From: Methanocaldococcus fervens AG86
Lineage (GTDB): Archaea > AGJL01 > Methanococci > Methanococcales > Methanocaldococcaceae
Length of the DNA: 64,000 nucleotides
Reading direction: 5' to 3'
Assembly (NCBI RefSeq): GCF_000023985.1
Contig: NC_013156.1
Coordinates: 484,363-548,362 of the forward strand
A program made the position numbers and the translations under genes. The notes beneath the pieces are model-generated. The model worked only from the letters and a program-made list of their open reading frames with translations. It did not search any database and had not been told where the DNA came from. Positions within the stretch are counted from its first letter, which is position 1. Each line of letters begins with the position of its first letter. Below, in pieces: positions 53,775 to 63,286 of the stretch.

Positions 53775-55118
53775 TTATTTACCTAACTTTTTTAAAGCAT
53801 TTTCAGCAGCTAAAGATAACGGTTCATTTACCATAGATACTGGAGGGGCGTAGCAGAATTCCATATTTGCAAGCTCCTCTGCTGTAGTTCCTTTAAATAT
53901 CGCTATTGACATCGCATCTATCCTCTCAGCAACTCTCTCGCCACCAACTATTTGGCAACCAACAACTCTTCCATCTTCATTAAATATCATTTTTATCTCA
54001 ATCTCTTTTCCTCCTGGGTAGTATCTTGCCCTTGTTAATGCCTTAGCCCTACCAATAACAATTGGAATTCTTTTTAAATTAGCTGAAAACGCAGTTAGTC
54101 CAGTTCCCCCAATCTCTAACTCCCCTATTTTACTAACAGCTGAGTTTAAAACTGGATAAAACTTCGCTTCAACTCCAGCTATATTTTTTCCTGCAACTTT
54201 TCCCTGCCTTACAGCAGTGGTTCCAAACGGAGATAATGTCTTCTCCCCAGTTATAAAATCAACTACCTCAACACAATCCCCAACTGCATATATGTTTGGT
54301 ATAGAGGTTTGCATCTTCTCATTTACCTCTATTGCAAATCTTCCTATTTTACATCCAGCTTTTTTAGCTAATTCAACGTTTGGCCTTACACCTGTAGCCA
54401 TAATAACCATATCAGCATCGTAAAGCTTTCCATCAACGCAAACAGCCTCAACCTTCTCGTTTCCAATAATCTTTTCTAATGGTTTTGATAATATAATATT
54501 AATTCCCTCTTTTTCCAAATATTTTTGAACTATCTCAGCCATATCTGGGTCTAAAAATCTTGGTAACACTTGCGGAGCCATTTCGACAACTAAAACTTCC
54601 AAACCTCTCTTTTTTAAACCATAAGCCATTTCCAAACCAATAGCTCCAGCCCCAACAACAGCTACTTTTTTGCAGTCATTCTCTTCGATATATTTTAATA
54701 TGGCCCTACCATCTTCAATACTCCTAACTTTGAATACCCCTTCCAAATCTTTTCCTTCAATTGGAGGAATAAACGGTTCTGCTCCAGTTGCTAAAACTAA
54801 GTAATCATAACCCATCTCAAACTCATTTCCATCCTTATCTATGCACTTTATTTTGTTATTTTTTGAATCAACATCTACAACAGTGGTTTCAGTCAATACA
54901 TCAATGTTTCTTTCTTTTTTATAATCCTCTGGTGTGTGCATAACAATGTCATCAAAGCTCTTTATTGCTCCCTCAATAACATAAGGAATTGCACAAGGTG
55001 AATAAGCTATCTCCTTCTCTTTTGTTATAACAACTACTTCCATATCTTTGTTGTATTTTCTAATTGTTGATGCAGTTGTCAATCCACCAGCTCCACTTCC
55101 TACTATTATGGCTCTCAT
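53775..55118 (-). CDS. NADH oxidase / CoA-disulfide reductase-type flavoprotein
   Basis: 447 residues, the class size. IVGSGAGGLTTASTI binds FAD; AYSPCAIPYVIEG has the single redox Cys (near residue 43); VAVVGAGAIGLEMAYGLKKRGLEVLVVE binds NAD(P)H; and IYAVGDCVEV closes the FAD site. The C-terminal dimerisation domain ends with FCYAPPVSMVNEPLS. Family members reduce oxygen to water or peroxide, or cleave CoA disulfides; in an anaerobe an oxygen-protective role is plausible. Stand-alone gene. Confidence 0.9.
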   Translation of the reverse strand: MRAIIVGSGAGGLTTASTIRKYNKDMEVVVITKEKEIAYSPCAIPYVIEGAIKSFDDIVMHTPEDYKKERNIDVLTETTVVDVDSKNNKIKCIDKDGNEFEMGYDYLVLATGAEPFIPPIEGKDLEGVFKVRSIEDGRAILKYIEENDCKKVAVVGAGAIGLEMAYGLKKRGLEVLVVEMAPQVLPRFLDPDMAEIVQKYLEKEGINIILSKPLEKIIGNEKVEAVCVDGKLYDADMVIMATGVRPNVELAKKAGCKIGRFAIEVNEKMQTSIPNIYAVGDCVEVVDFITGEKTLSPFGTTAVRQGKVAGKNIAGVEAKFYPVLNSAVSKIGELEIGGTGLTAFSANLKRIPIVIGRAKALTRARYYPGGKEIEIKMIFNEDGRVVGCQIVGGERVAERIDAMSIAIFKGTTAEELANMEFCYAPPVSMVNEPLSLAAENALKKLGK

Positions 55119-55278
55119 TTCTTCACCATTTTCATTAGGGTTATTTGATTTTCTATTAGGTTGCTTCTCTTATATTCTTTTTTATATACATGATTGTGTC
55201 ACAAAAATAAACTTTCATAATAAGATTTAAAATTTAAAAAAGCTTTATATATAAAATACAAACTTAATGAGTGATTCT

Positions 55279-55986
55279 ATGAAGAAAATTAAAATCAAAG
55301 ATTTTTATATAACAATTGATAGGTGCTTAATTTACAAGGATTATGGAATAATAGCTGACACTCATATAGGATTCGATGTCTTTTTTGGTGAAGGTGGAGC
55401 TAATTTCCCATTACTTCAAAAGGATGAGGTTATAAAAAAAGCCTTAAACATAGTTGAAAAATATAAAATCAGCAATTTAATAATTAATGGAGATATAAAG
55501 CATAATTTTAAACCATTTCCTAAAGAAATTGAATTTTTAAAAGAATTTATTGATTTTATGAGTGAGTATGTTAATGTTATTTTAATTAAAGGAAATCATG
55601 ACACCTTTATATCCCCAACTGGTTATGAAATTTTTGATTACTTTGAGATTGACAATTATATAATTTTTCATGGTGATAGAGAAATAAATAAGGATTTATT
55701 AAAAAACAAATTTTGGATTTTAGGGCATGAGCATCCGTCGATAAAACTTAGGGATGAAGTTGGAGCGATTATAAAGCTTCCAGCTTATCTATTAAATAAA
55801 AATTATATTGTTTTACCGGCCTTTAATCCTTTATCTCCAGGAAATGATTTAATTAACAATCCCGCATCATCTAAGGTTATAAAAAAAGATTATTTGAATT
55901 CAGAAGTTATAGCAATAACTGATATTGGATTATTAAACTTTGGAACGCTTAGGAAGTTAAGAGAATTTGCCAAATCACATCTTTAG
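55279..55986 (+). CDS. Calcineurin-like metallophosphoesterase (SbcD/MJ0037-type)
   Basis: 235 residues from ATG 55279, four bases after AGTGA; an ATG at 55267 is also in frame. [15 protein letters not shown] (DxH), INGDIKHNF (GDxxH-like), [11 protein letters not shown] (GNHD), IIFHGD, and [11 protein letters not shown] (GHxH) are the five metal-binding motifs. Small archaeal relatives are phosphatases or nucleases of unknown targets. Its stop is immediately followed by the convergent DUF655 gene end. Confidence 0.88.
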   Translation: MKKIKIKDFYITIDRCLIYKDYGIIADTHIGFDVFFGEGGANFPLLQKDEVIKKALNIVEKYKISNLIINGDIKHNFKPFPKEIEFLKEFIDFMSEYVNVILIKGNHDTFISPTGYEIFDYFEIDNYIIFHGDREINKDLLKNKFWILGHEHPSIKLRDEVGAIIKLPAYLLNKNYIVLPAFNPLSPGNDLINNPASSKVIKKDYLNSEVIAITDIGLLNFGTLRKLREFAKSHL

Positions 55987-56634
55987 CTATTCCTTTAAAT
56001 AGAAAGCCATGTTATCTTCATCCAATATAATCCCCTTCTTCCATTTTACAAATAAATAGTATTTGTCTTTTTTATCATCTGAAAGCTCTTTTTCAATTCT
56101 TTTAGCAATAATTCTTACTGGGTCTTTTCCTATTCTCTCCTCAAAATCCTTAAAGCTTTCAAATTTTTTTGCCTCCCTTTCTTCAATAATCTTCCACATA
56201 TATTTCTTTTTAATTTCTGGAAGTAACTCCAAGCTATGCAGCCTTGTGGTTACAGGTGGACATTCATTTAGAAATTTAACGAATCTATCTTCCTGCATTT
56301 TTACTGCTTCCATTATAACGTATAAAAGCTCTGATTTTGCTGTTGGAGTTAAATTATCGTATTTAATCATCCTTCTAACATGGTCTATTTTATCCCTCTT
56401 ACCCTTTCCAATATAAACCCTCTCTCCCAATTCAATCTCTACATTTGGCTTTGGAATCATTTCCATTAATACAAATTGATACTCTCCAAGACCTTGGACT
56501 ATGGGTTCATTTGGTTTGTTAGGATAGCCGTAAGGTAAATAATCCAAAACCCATGCATAATTTTCAAATTTTTGTGGTTTATTCTTTTTAGGGAATCTCC
56601 TCTCCTTACTTTCTTTATAATGTCCTCTAACCAT
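55987..56634 (-). CDS. DUF655 helix-hairpin-helix protein
   Basis: 215 residues, ATG 56634 after GGTGA (spacing 6). YAWVLDYLPYGYPNKPNEPIVQGLGEYQFVLMEMI and VEIELGERVYIGKGKRDKIDHV match the DUF655 family. The PVTTRLHSLELLPEIKKKYMWKIIEERE stretch is a helix-hairpin-helix nucleic-acid-binding segment with an OB-like N-terminal half. Conserved in archaea near ribosomal protein L21e and RNA polymerase F genes, as here, so a role in RNA processing or transcription is likely but unproven. Confidence 0.85.
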   Translation of the reverse strand: MVRGHYKESKERRFPKKNKPQKFENYAWVLDYLPYGYPNKPNEPIVQGLGEYQFVLMEMIPKPNVEIELGERVYIGKGKRDKIDHVRRMIKYDNLTPTAKSELLYVIMEAVKMQEDRFVKFLNECPPVTTRLHSLELLPEIKKKYMWKIIEEREAKKFESFKDFEERIGKDPVRIIAKRIEKELSDDKKDKYYLFVKWKKGIILDEDNMAFYLKE

Positions 56635-56684
56635 AAAATTTCACCTTTAATTTAAATCTATGAATTTAAATGAGTAATAAAAAA

Positions 56685-57008
56685 TTAGATGTATTTCCTA
56701 ACAACCTCTAAGATTTCTTCAGCATTCTCTGGCATGTCTCTTTTGTAATATATGGCCCTCAAATCGTCCAAATCTTCAGGAAGGATATCAGCTATTTTAA
56801 CAGCTGTTTTCTCGTCCACTCCCAAAGATATCAATTCTTCAACCAATTTTTTTGCCTCTTCTTTATCCAACTTAGCGAATTTTTGTAAATAATCTAAAGC
56901 ACATCCTTGTTCATAAGACAACTCTCCAATTTGAGCTCTTTTATTCATAATTTCGGCAGCCTCTGATAATGTTACATACCTCTCTCCAAGGATTCTTTTG
57001 CCTATCAT
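56685..57008 (-). CDS. rpoF: DNA-directed RNA polymerase subunit F (Rpo4)
   Basis: 107 residues from ATG 57008, after GAGGGAGAG; an upstream ATG at 57032 would add eight residues absent from relatives. MIGKRILGERYVTLSEAAEIM, LSYEQGCALDYLQKFAKLDKEEAKKLVEEL and KIADILPEDLDDLRAIYYKR are those of Rpo4/RpoF, which pairs with RpoE (Rpo7) to form the polymerase stalk. It follows rpl21e on the same strand after a 112-base gap. Confidence 0.93.
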   Translation of the reverse strand: MIGKRILGERYVTLSEAAEIMNKRAQIGELSYEQGCALDYLQKFAKLDKEEAKKLVEELISLGVDEKTAVKIADILPEDLDDLRAIYYKRDMPENAEEILEVVRKYI

Positions 57009-57119
57009 ACTCTCCCTCTCAACTAAATGCAAATAAAATAAAAAACTTAAATTTAATTTAAAATTTATAGAAAAATAATTAATTAAGTGTTTCGAGAAAT
57101 TAATAAAAATTTAATTAAT

Positions 57120-57416
57120 TTAAGCTGTAGCAGGTCTTAAATGCTGTGGGTAGGCAATTATTTGCTTGTATTTTCCTCCATCTCTTACTCTAACAATAAA
57201 TGCTCTTCCCTGCTTACCAACAACAACTCCAGTTCTTCCGTGGAATCTTGGGTGTGGCATTCCCTTGTGGACTGATGGGTCTATAACTATGTGTACATAC
57301 TCTCCTTCTTTAAACTCCCTTAAAGCTCTTGTTATTGGATAAAGTCCTCTTTCTCTTGGGTGTTTTGATAATTTCTTTCTTGTTTTTCTTCTAAATCCTT
57401 CACTCATTTGAACCAT
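57120..57416 (-). CDS. rpl21e: 50S ribosomal protein L21e
   Basis: 98 residues from ATG 57416, five bases after GGTGA (57422-57426). [50 protein letters not shown] and [12 protein letters not shown] are the complete archaeal/eukaryotic L21e. Its first 17 bases overlap the end of pus10, so the ribosomal protein is translated from the same message. Confidence 0.96.
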   Translation of the reverse strand: MVQMSEGFRRKTRKKLSKHPRERGLYPITRALREFKEGEYVHIVIDPSVHKGMPHPRFHGRTGVVVGKQGRAFIVRVRDGGKYKQIIAYPQHLRPATA

Positions 57417-58725
57417 AATTCTCACCTTCGTCGTCATGTATTTTTAAAACATCCAATTCCTTACATATACAGTTTTTGTTTAATATGGATGAGACGGATG
57501 GGTTTGTTCTCCCATCATCTCCGCTGATTAGCTCTTTTATATATAATCCACCATCACAGTATATAATCATCTCAAAATGATTGTCATCTACTTTATTGGT
57601 TTTAACTTTATATACCTTACGGATTCTCTCTAAATCAGCTCTTCTATGCAAAACTCTTCTTGGTGTTTTTTGATAGATAGTTCTATTTTCAAGCTCTTTT
57701 TCAAGAAGTTTTAAATCATCGTCAGTAATTTTCTCTGAACATTCAACCAAAGCTCTATAGGTCTTTCTATGTGGTGTGTTTTTAAATATAACTTTATCTT
57801 TCCTAACACCAAACTCTAAGTTTAAAACCTCCACCCTACCATCTTTATTAATCTCTTCAGCAATTTTATCCAAATCTATTTTTCTTATTTTTGGCTCTTT
57901 AATTTCTAAAACAAATGGTCTCCCATCTCCAAGCATTCTAACATCTATATCCTCTCTTCCAGCTCCATGGAATTTGGCGTCTTTTCCTTTTGTAGCTTCC
58001 AAGAAAGGTTTGGCAATAATCTCTTCAACAGATATTGGATATTTTTTACCAGTGTAGTTGCAGAGCTCACAACCTTTTCCCCTACACTTCCTACAAGGCC
58101 ATCTCGTTTGTGGAATGCCCCTAATTAACTTCCTATACCTCCCTTTAATAAATAGAGGATTTACTTGCAGGTAAATTTCTTCAGTGTACGGGTTTATATG
58201 AACAACAATATCAGGATATTCTTTATTTGGAGCTTTATCTAATCTAACAGCTAATACTTTCCCAAATTCCCTACCAAATTCCTGCTTTATACTCTCCATA
58301 AATTCTGTTTCAATCTCTTTTTCAAGTTCTTTAATTTCTTCTGGTAAATGAGTTCCTACTAAAAATGTCTCAAAATCATATTCCTTTAAAAGTTCAATTG
58401 CTTTATTTAGAAGTTTTTCCATTTTTTGTTTGCTAAAAATACCCCTACACCAAGGGCAACTCTCCTTTTCAGCGTTTGCTTCTTCCAACCTTATCTCATC
58501 CACTCCACTTTTTGCCAAAGCTTTTAATAGCTCCAACTCATCCTTGTAATCAATTTCTTTTTCTTTAGCTTTTTTTATTCTTGCCTCAAGTTCTAAAGCT
58601 TTATATAGCTTTAAAGCTCTACCTCTTTCAGTGTTTGTTGTATGTAATAGCTTAGCATACAACCTTCCAAAGCATCTATCACAAAGAGGATATTTTTTTA
58701 ATATTTCATAATTTATAATCTCCAT
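57400..58725 (-). CDS. pus10: tRNA pseudouridine synthase Pus10
   Basis: 441 residues. The N-terminal zinc-binding and THUMP-like region has [17 protein letters not shown] and CPWCRGIF, and [20 protein letters not shown] adds four more cysteines. The catalytic domain has [22 protein letters not shown], with the catalytic Asp in DIDVRML, and [15 protein letters not shown]. It makes pseudouridine 54/55 in tRNA in archaea. The gene precedes rpl21e with a 17-base overlap. Confidence 0.92.
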   Translation of the reverse strand: MEIINYEILKKYPLCDRCFGRLYAKLLHTTNTERGRALKLYKALELEARIKKAKEKEIDYKDELELLKALAKSGVDEIRLEEANAEKESCPWCRGIFSKQKMEKLLNKAIELLKEYDFETFLVGTHLPEEIKELEKEIETEFMESIKQEFGREFGKVLAVRLDKAPNKEYPDIVVHINPYTEEIYLQVNPLFIKGRYRKLIRGIPQTRWPCRKCRGKGCELCNYTGKKYPISVEEIIAKPFLEATKGKDAKFHGAGREDIDVRMLGDGRPFVLEIKEPKIRKIDLDKIAEEINKDGRVEVLNLEFGVRKDKVIFKNTPHRKTYRALVECSEKITDDDLKLLEKELENRTIYQKTPRRVLHRRADLERIRKVYKVKTNKVDDNHFEMIIYCDGGLYIKELISGDDGRTNPSVSSILNKNCICKELDVLKIHDDEGENYGSNE

Positions 58726-58831
58726 GCTCTCCCCATAATGTGTTTTAATTGATAAAAAGCAACACTAAATTAATAAATTAATTTATCATATAATTATTGC
58801 TTTCTAATAACTTCAGTACTAAGGGGATTAA

Positions 58832-59830
58832 ATGGAAACTCATGAAAAGATAGAACTAGGAATTTTAGCTATAATTTTGTTAATTTTTATTGAGTCAGGC
58901 ATATTAATGATAACTGAAGGGTGGGATTTCTTCATAGCTTTTTATACGTCGGTTGTTACCATCTCAACAGTTGGTTATGGAGATTACGTTCCAAAAACAT
59001 TTATCGGAAAGCTTTCAGTCATAATTTATATATTTGTTGGTGTAGGAACGGTGGCATATACATTAGGGAATGTAGCAGGGTTTTTAATTGAAGGACATTT
59101 TAGAAAATACTTTAGGTTGAGAAAAATGGAAGATAAGATAAAAAAACTGAACAATCACTATATTATTTGTGGTTATGGAAGACTAGGAAAAATTGTAGCA
59201 GAAGAATTTAAAAAATCAAAGATACCATTTGTTATAATTGATTCAGATGAAAAAGTACTTGAAGAAGCTCTTGAAAAAGACCCAAACCTTATCTGTATCG
59301 TTGGAGATGCAACATCCGATGATGTTTTAAAGAAGGCAAGGATTGAAAAAGCTAGGGGGTTGATTACAGTAGTTACCTCAGACGCTGAAAATGTCTTTAT
59401 AACTTTATCGGCAAAAAAATTAAATCCTAATATATATGTTGTTGCGAAGGCAGATAAACCTTCAACATTGGATAAATTAATAAAAGCAGGAGCTGATAGG
59501 GCAGTCTGTCCTTATATAGTTGGAGGAATGGAAATTGCCAGAATAGCCATAAACCCAGATATTGTTGAGTTCATCCATTCTTTAATTGCTGTAGAAGAGG
59601 ATATAGAAGTTAGGAGATATGTTATAAAAAACAAAGAGCTTGATAATAAACTTTTAAAAGATTCTGGCATTAGGGAAAAATCTGGAGCTACAATTTTAGC
59701 AATTAAAAAAGGAAACAAAATGATTACTAGCCCTCCTTCCGATATAGTAATTAATGTTGGGGATGTTATATATGCCTTTGGAACTAGAGAACAGCTGGAA
59801 AAACTAAAAAAATACGTTGAAGGGTTATAA
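58832..59830 (+). CDS. Potassium channel with cytoplasmic TrkA (RCK) domain
   Basis: 332 residues. Two membrane helices flank the pore: IIALLIFIESGILMIT-like and VIIYIFVGVGTVAYTLG, with the filter STVGYGDYVP at about residue 46-51 (TVGYGD, K+-selective). The RCK/TrkA-N domain begins YIICGYGRLGKIVAEEF with VIIDSDEKVL as its acidic NAD loop; a TrkA-C domain (ATILAIKKGNKMITSPPSDIVINVGD) ends it. Tetramers gated by Ca2+ or nucleotide are known for relatives. Same layout as M. jannaschii MthK-like channels. Confidence 0.92.
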   Translation: METHEKIELGILAIILLIFIESGILMITEGWDFFIAFYTSVVTISTVGYGDYVPKTFIGKLSVIIYIFVGVGTVAYTLGNVAGFLIEGHFRKYFRLRKMEDKIKKLNNHYIICGYGRLGKIVAEEFKKSKIPFVIIDSDEKVLEEALEKDPNLICIVGDATSDDVLKKARIEKARGLITVVTSDAENVFITLSAKKLNPNIYVVAKADKPSTLDKLIKAGADRAVCPYIVGGMEIARIAINPDIVEFIHSLIAVEEDIEVRRYVIKNKELDNKLLKDSGIREKSGATILAIKKGNKMITSPPSDIVINVGDVIYAFGTREQLEKLKKYVEGL

Positions 59831-60316
59831 GTATAATTTTTGTTTAATCTCATCTTTTACTATTTCAGAGACATCTATTTCTTTTTGAATATCTATTGCC
59901 ACATTTATTTTTGTTACAATTAAATTAACTGTTACATTACCTATAATCTGAACAGGTACCTTTGTGCTTTTACTTTTTACAACAGCTTCAACGAGTTTTT
60001 TGTTAGACAAAGTTACAGGTATGGTGAATGTATTATTTCCAGAAGTTATTTTAATATCTCTCTGCTCTCCATGTCCCAAATAAATCTTATCTCCATTAAC
60101 TAAAGCGTAGATGTCAAATGAAACCTCATCTAAATTAACACCTATAGGATTTGGATTCTCAACCAAAACCACGATATCTATTTTTGTATTATCTGCATTT
60201 AATTTTTGAATCTTATGCCCAACAACCTCTATTTCTGGCTTTTCTAAGCAACCTGAAAACCCAACTAATACAATTGTTGCAAAAATTAAAATGAGGAGTT
60301 TTTTAATGCTTTCCAT
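59825..60316 (-). CDS. LEA14-like lipoprotein (WHy domain)
   Basis: 163 residues. A lipoprotein signal (KLLILIFATIVLVGFSGC) with lipobox GFSGC anchors it outside. One LEA2/WHy beta-sandwich domain follows (IDIVVLVENPNPIGVNLDEVSFDIYALVNG, NNTFTIPVTLSNKKLVEAVV). Such proteins are linked to desiccation tolerance in plants; in archaea their role is unknown. Divergent from the CBS-domain regulator with 130 bases between, so both may share the control region at 60391-60419. Its 3' end overlaps the channel gene by six bases. Confidence 0.82.
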   Translation of the reverse strand: MESIKKLLILIFATIVLVGFSGCLEKPEIEVVGHKIQKLNADNTKIDIVVLVENPNPIGVNLDEVSFDIYALVNGDKIYLGHGEQRDIKITSGNNTFTIPVTLSNKKLVEAVVKSKSTKVPVQIIGNVTVNLIVTKINVAIDIQKEIDVSEIVKDEIKQKLYL

Positions 60317-60390
60317 AACAACCCCTAATATGTCATTTCACATTTCAAATTAAATTCGATAACTATATATTTATTTTGCTGCAATAAATA

Positions 60391-60419
60391 TTTATCATAT
60401 ATCTCAATAATTTATCATA
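60391..60419. promoter_or_regulatory. Tandem TTTATCATA sites between divergent genes
   Basis: TTTATCATA occurs at 60391-60399 and again at 60411-60419, exactly 20 bases (two helical turns) apart, with AATA before each. A TATA-like ACTATATATTTA is at about 60362-60373, so the sites lie between promoter and the ATG at 60447. Suits binding by a dimeric helix-turn-helix regulator such as the one encoded immediately downstream. Confidence 0.4.
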
Positions 60420-60446
60420 ATTTATAATCATCAATAGGGGATTTTT

Positions 60447-61340
60447 ATGGAACTAACTGTAGTTCAAAAAGAAATACTGCAAGAGTTAATAAACCTATAC
60501 CGGGAAAAAAATAGACCAATAAAAGGAACTGAAATTGCTTTAAGATTAAATAGAAACCCAGGAACTATAAGAAACCAAATGCAGGCTTTAAGAGCTTTAG
60601 ATTTGGTTGATGGTGTTCCAGGTCCTAAGGGGGGATATGTTCCAACAAGCAAAGCATACAGGGCTTTAGGATTGGGAGATGAAGGAGAAATAATAGTGCC
60701 AATTTACAAAGATGGAAAGAAGGTTGAGGGAGTTAAGGTAGTAAAAATAGAATTTGACACGGTTTCACATGAAAAATACTGTTCTTCAAAAATTCACATT
60801 GAAGGGGATACAAAACATTTCAACATTGGGGATATTATTAGGGTTGGCCCAACTTATCACAACAAAATTATCATAAATGGAAGGATTATAGGTAGAGACG
60901 ATATACATAGGATATTGTTGATTGATGTCTTAGGAGTTTCAAGTATTCCAAACGTAAAAGTTGGTGAAGTTGGAATTCAGAAAGTTTATACTCTAAACCC
61001 AGATAACACCTTAAAGGAAGCTGCTAAATTGTTCGCTGAAAAAAATATTAGCGGAGCTCCAGTTGTCGATAATGACAACCTAATCGGAATAATCAGCTTA
61101 CACGATATTGCTGAAAATATAGAAAACGTTGATAGGAAAGTTAAAGAGGTTATGAATAAAAACGTTCTAACAATACATAAAGATGAAAAAATATACGATG
61201 CATTAAAAATTATGAACAAAAATAACGTTGGTAGGTTGGTTATAGTAGACGATAATAACAAAATCGTCGGAATTATAACGAGAACAGACATATTAAAGAT
61301 CATTAGCGGAAAATTTCCAAGGAGTTTCCATACTCAATAG
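60447..61340 (+). CDS. Winged-helix transcriptional regulator with CBS-domain pair
   Basis: 297 residues. N-terminal winged helix: VQKEILQELINLYREKNRPIKGTEIALRLNRNPGTIRNQMQALRALDLVDGVPGPKGGY, a DNA-binding domain followed by a beta region (~75-170). The C-terminal ~130 residues hold two CBS motifs (NTLKEAAKLFAEKNISGAPVVDNDNLIGIISLHDI and VLTIHKDEKIYDALKIMNKNNVGRLVIVDDN). CBS pairs sense adenosyl ligands. It lies 180 bases upstream of pycB, whose expression it may control. Confidence 0.85.
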   Translation: MELTVVQKEILQELINLYREKNRPIKGTEIALRLNRNPGTIRNQMQALRALDLVDGVPGPKGGYVPTSKAYRALGLGDEGEIIVPIYKDGKKVEGVKVVKIEFDTVSHEKYCSSKIHIEGDTKHFNIGDIIRVGPTYHNKIIINGRIIGRDDIHRILLIDVLGVSSIPNVKVGEVGIQKVYTLNPDNTLKEAAKLFAEKNISGAPVVDNDNLIGIISLHDIAENIENVDRKVKEVMNKNVLTIHKDEKIYDALKIMNKNNVGRLVIVDDNNKIVGIITRTDILKIISGKFPRSFHTQ

Positions 61341-61387
61341 TGCCTAAGTAAAGCATATATATCATTTTAGATAATACTAAAACTACG

Positions 61388-61398
61388 AGTATATAAAG
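61388..61398 (+). promoter_or_regulatory. Promoter upstream of pycB
   Basis: AGTATATAAAG at 61388-61398 is a typical TATA box, giving a start near 61422 and a leader of about 100 bases before pycB. The A/T-rich interval also contains a hairpin with T-run (61452-61480). Confidence 0.5.
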
Positions 61399-61451
61399 AG
61401 AGGAATTTTATCACAAACTTTTAACTCAATTTTATCTTTATGAGTATAACC

Positions 61452-61480
61452 GCACTACCTTATTTTGGTGGTGCCTTTTT
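61452..61480 (+). terminator. Hairpin with T-run in the pycB leader, candidate attenuator
   Basis: Arms GCACTACC (61452-61459) and GGTGGTGC (61466-61473) pair with one G-T wobble around TATTTT, followed by CC and seven T residues. It lies between the predicted promoter and the pycB start. A terminator located inside the 5' leader points to attenuation, or to the end of a short separate transcript. Confidence 0.55.
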
Positions 61481-61520
61481 TATATCTAACGGAATAAAAT
61501 TTACCTAATGAGGGATAAGT

Positions 61521-63224
61521 ATGGTTAAGATTGTAGATACTACTTTTAGGGATGCACAACAGTCATTGATAGCTACAAGAATGAGAACTGAGGATATGCT
61601 ACCAATTGCAGAAAAAATGGATGAAGTTGGTTTTAGTTCTATGGAGGTATGGGGAGGTGCTACTTTTGATGCGTGTATAAGATATTTAAATGAAGACCCA
61701 TGGGAGAGGTTAAGAGCTTTAAAAAAGAGGATTCAAAACACTCCATTACAGATGCTTTTAAGAGGGCAGAACTTAGTTGGTTACAGGCATTATCCAGATG
61801 ATATTGTAGAGAAGTTCGTTATAAAAGCTCATGAAAATGGAATTGATATTTTTAGAATTTTTGACGCTTTAAACGATGTAAGAAACATGGAAACTGCAAT
61901 AAAAACAGCTAAAAAAGTAGGAGCTGAAGTTCAAGGAGCTATATGTTATACAATAAGCCCTGTTCATACAATCGACCAATACGTTGAGCTTGCAAAAAAA
62001 TTAGAAGAGATGGGTTGTGATTCAATATATATTAAAGATATGGCAGGTCTTTTAACTCCTTACGAAGGATATGAATTAGTTAAAAGATTGAAAGAGGAGG
62101 TTTCAGTTCCAATTGGTGTTCATAGCCACTGCACCAGCGGTTTAGCCCCAATGACTTATTTGAAGGTTATAGAGGCAGGAGCTGATATGGTAGATTGTAC
62201 AATATCACCATTTGCCATGGGAACTTCTCAGCCACCAACAGAAAGTATTGTTGTAGCGTTAAAAGGAACTAAATATGACACTGGCTTAGATTTGAAGTTA
62301 TTGAATGAGATTAGAGATTACTTCATGAAAGTTAGGGAGAAATATAAAATGCTATTCTCTCCAATATCCCAAATTGTTGATGCAAGGGTTTTGGTATATC
62401 AAGTTCCAGGGGGGATGTTGTCTAACTTAGTATCTCAGCTCAAAGAGCAGGGAGCTTTGGATAAGTTTGAGGATGTTTTAAAAGAGATTCCAAGGGTTAG
62501 AAAGGATTTGGGTTATCCTCCATTAGTTACCCCAACCTCTCAGATAGTTGGAACTCAAGCAGTTTTAAATGTCTTAACTGAAGAGAGATACAAGATTATA
62601 ACAAATGAAGTAGTTAACTATGTAAAAGGCTTTTATGGAAAACCACCAGCTCCAATCAACCCAGAGTTGTTGAAGAGAGTTTTAGATGAAGGGGAGAAGC
62701 CAATTACCTGCAGACCTGCAGATTTATTAGAGCCAGAATGGGAGAAAGTTAAAAAGGAAGCTGAAGAAAAAGGAATTGTTAAGAAAGAGGAGGATATATT
62801 AACCTATGCATTGTATCCACAAATTGCTGTTAAGTTCTTAAGAGGGGAGTTGAAAGCTGAGCCCATACCAAAAGAAAAAGATATTGGAAAGATTTTAGAG
62901 ATCCCAACAGAGTATATTGTAGAAGTTGATGGGGAGAAATTTGAAGTTAGAGTAGAACCAAAGATTGGGACAGAGTTGAAGAGGAAGAAAGAAATTGTAA
63001 CTGCAGAAATGGAAGGGGCTGTGACATCACCATTTAGAGGAATGGTAACCAAGATTAAGGTTAAAGAAGGAGACAAAGTTAAGAAAGGAGATGTCATTGT
63101 TGTATTAGAGGCAATGAAGATGGAGCATCCAATAGAAAGCCCTGTTGAGGGAACAGTTGAGAAGATATTGATTGATGAAGGAGATGCCGTGAATGTTGGA
63201 GACGTAATTATGATTATTAAATAA
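61521..63224 (+). CDS. pycB: Pyruvate carboxylase subunit B (carboxyltransferase + biotin carrier)
   Basis: 567 residues. The carboxyltransferase TIM barrel starts VDTTFRDAQQSLIATRM, with MEVWGGATFDACIRYLNEDPW and GIDIFRIFDALND; VHSHCTSGLAP and the metal-binding residues follow. The C-terminal ~75 residues are a biotinyl domain with LEAMKMEHPI near residue 530, where Lys is biotinylated. It transfers CO2 from biotin to pyruvate, giving oxaloacetate for glutamate and gluconeogenesis precursors. The partner pycA is 62 bases downstream. Confidence 0.95.
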   Translation: MVKIVDTTFRDAQQSLIATRMRTEDMLPIAEKMDEVGFSSMEVWGGATFDACIRYLNEDPWERLRALKKRIQNTPLQMLLRGQNLVGYRHYPDDIVEKFVIKAHENGIDIFRIFDALNDVRNMETAIKTAKKVGAEVQGAICYTISPVHTIDQYVELAKKLEEMGCDSIYIKDMAGLLTPYEGYELVKRLKEEVSVPIGVHSHCTSGLAPMTYLKVIEAGADMVDCTISPFAMGTSQPPTESIVVALKGTKYDTGLDLKLLNEIRDYFMKVREKYKMLFSPISQIVDARVLVYQVPGGMLSNLVSQLKEQGALDKFEDVLKEIPRVRKDLGYPPLVTPTSQIVGTQAVLNVLTEERYKIITNEVVNYVKGFYGKPPAPINPELLKRVLDEGEKPITCRPADLLEPEWEKVKKEAEEKGIVKKEEDILTYALYPQIAVKFLRGELKAEPIPKEKDIGKILEIPTEYIVEVDGEKFEVRVEPKIGTELKRKKEIVTAEMEGAVTSPFRGMVTKIKVKEGDKVKKGDVIVVLEAMKMEHPIESPVEGTVEKILIDEGDAVNVGDVIMIIK

Positions 63225-63286
63225 AACATTAATTAAACTTTTTTTACTTTATAAAATTTACAACTAAACTTATTTTTGGTGAAATC

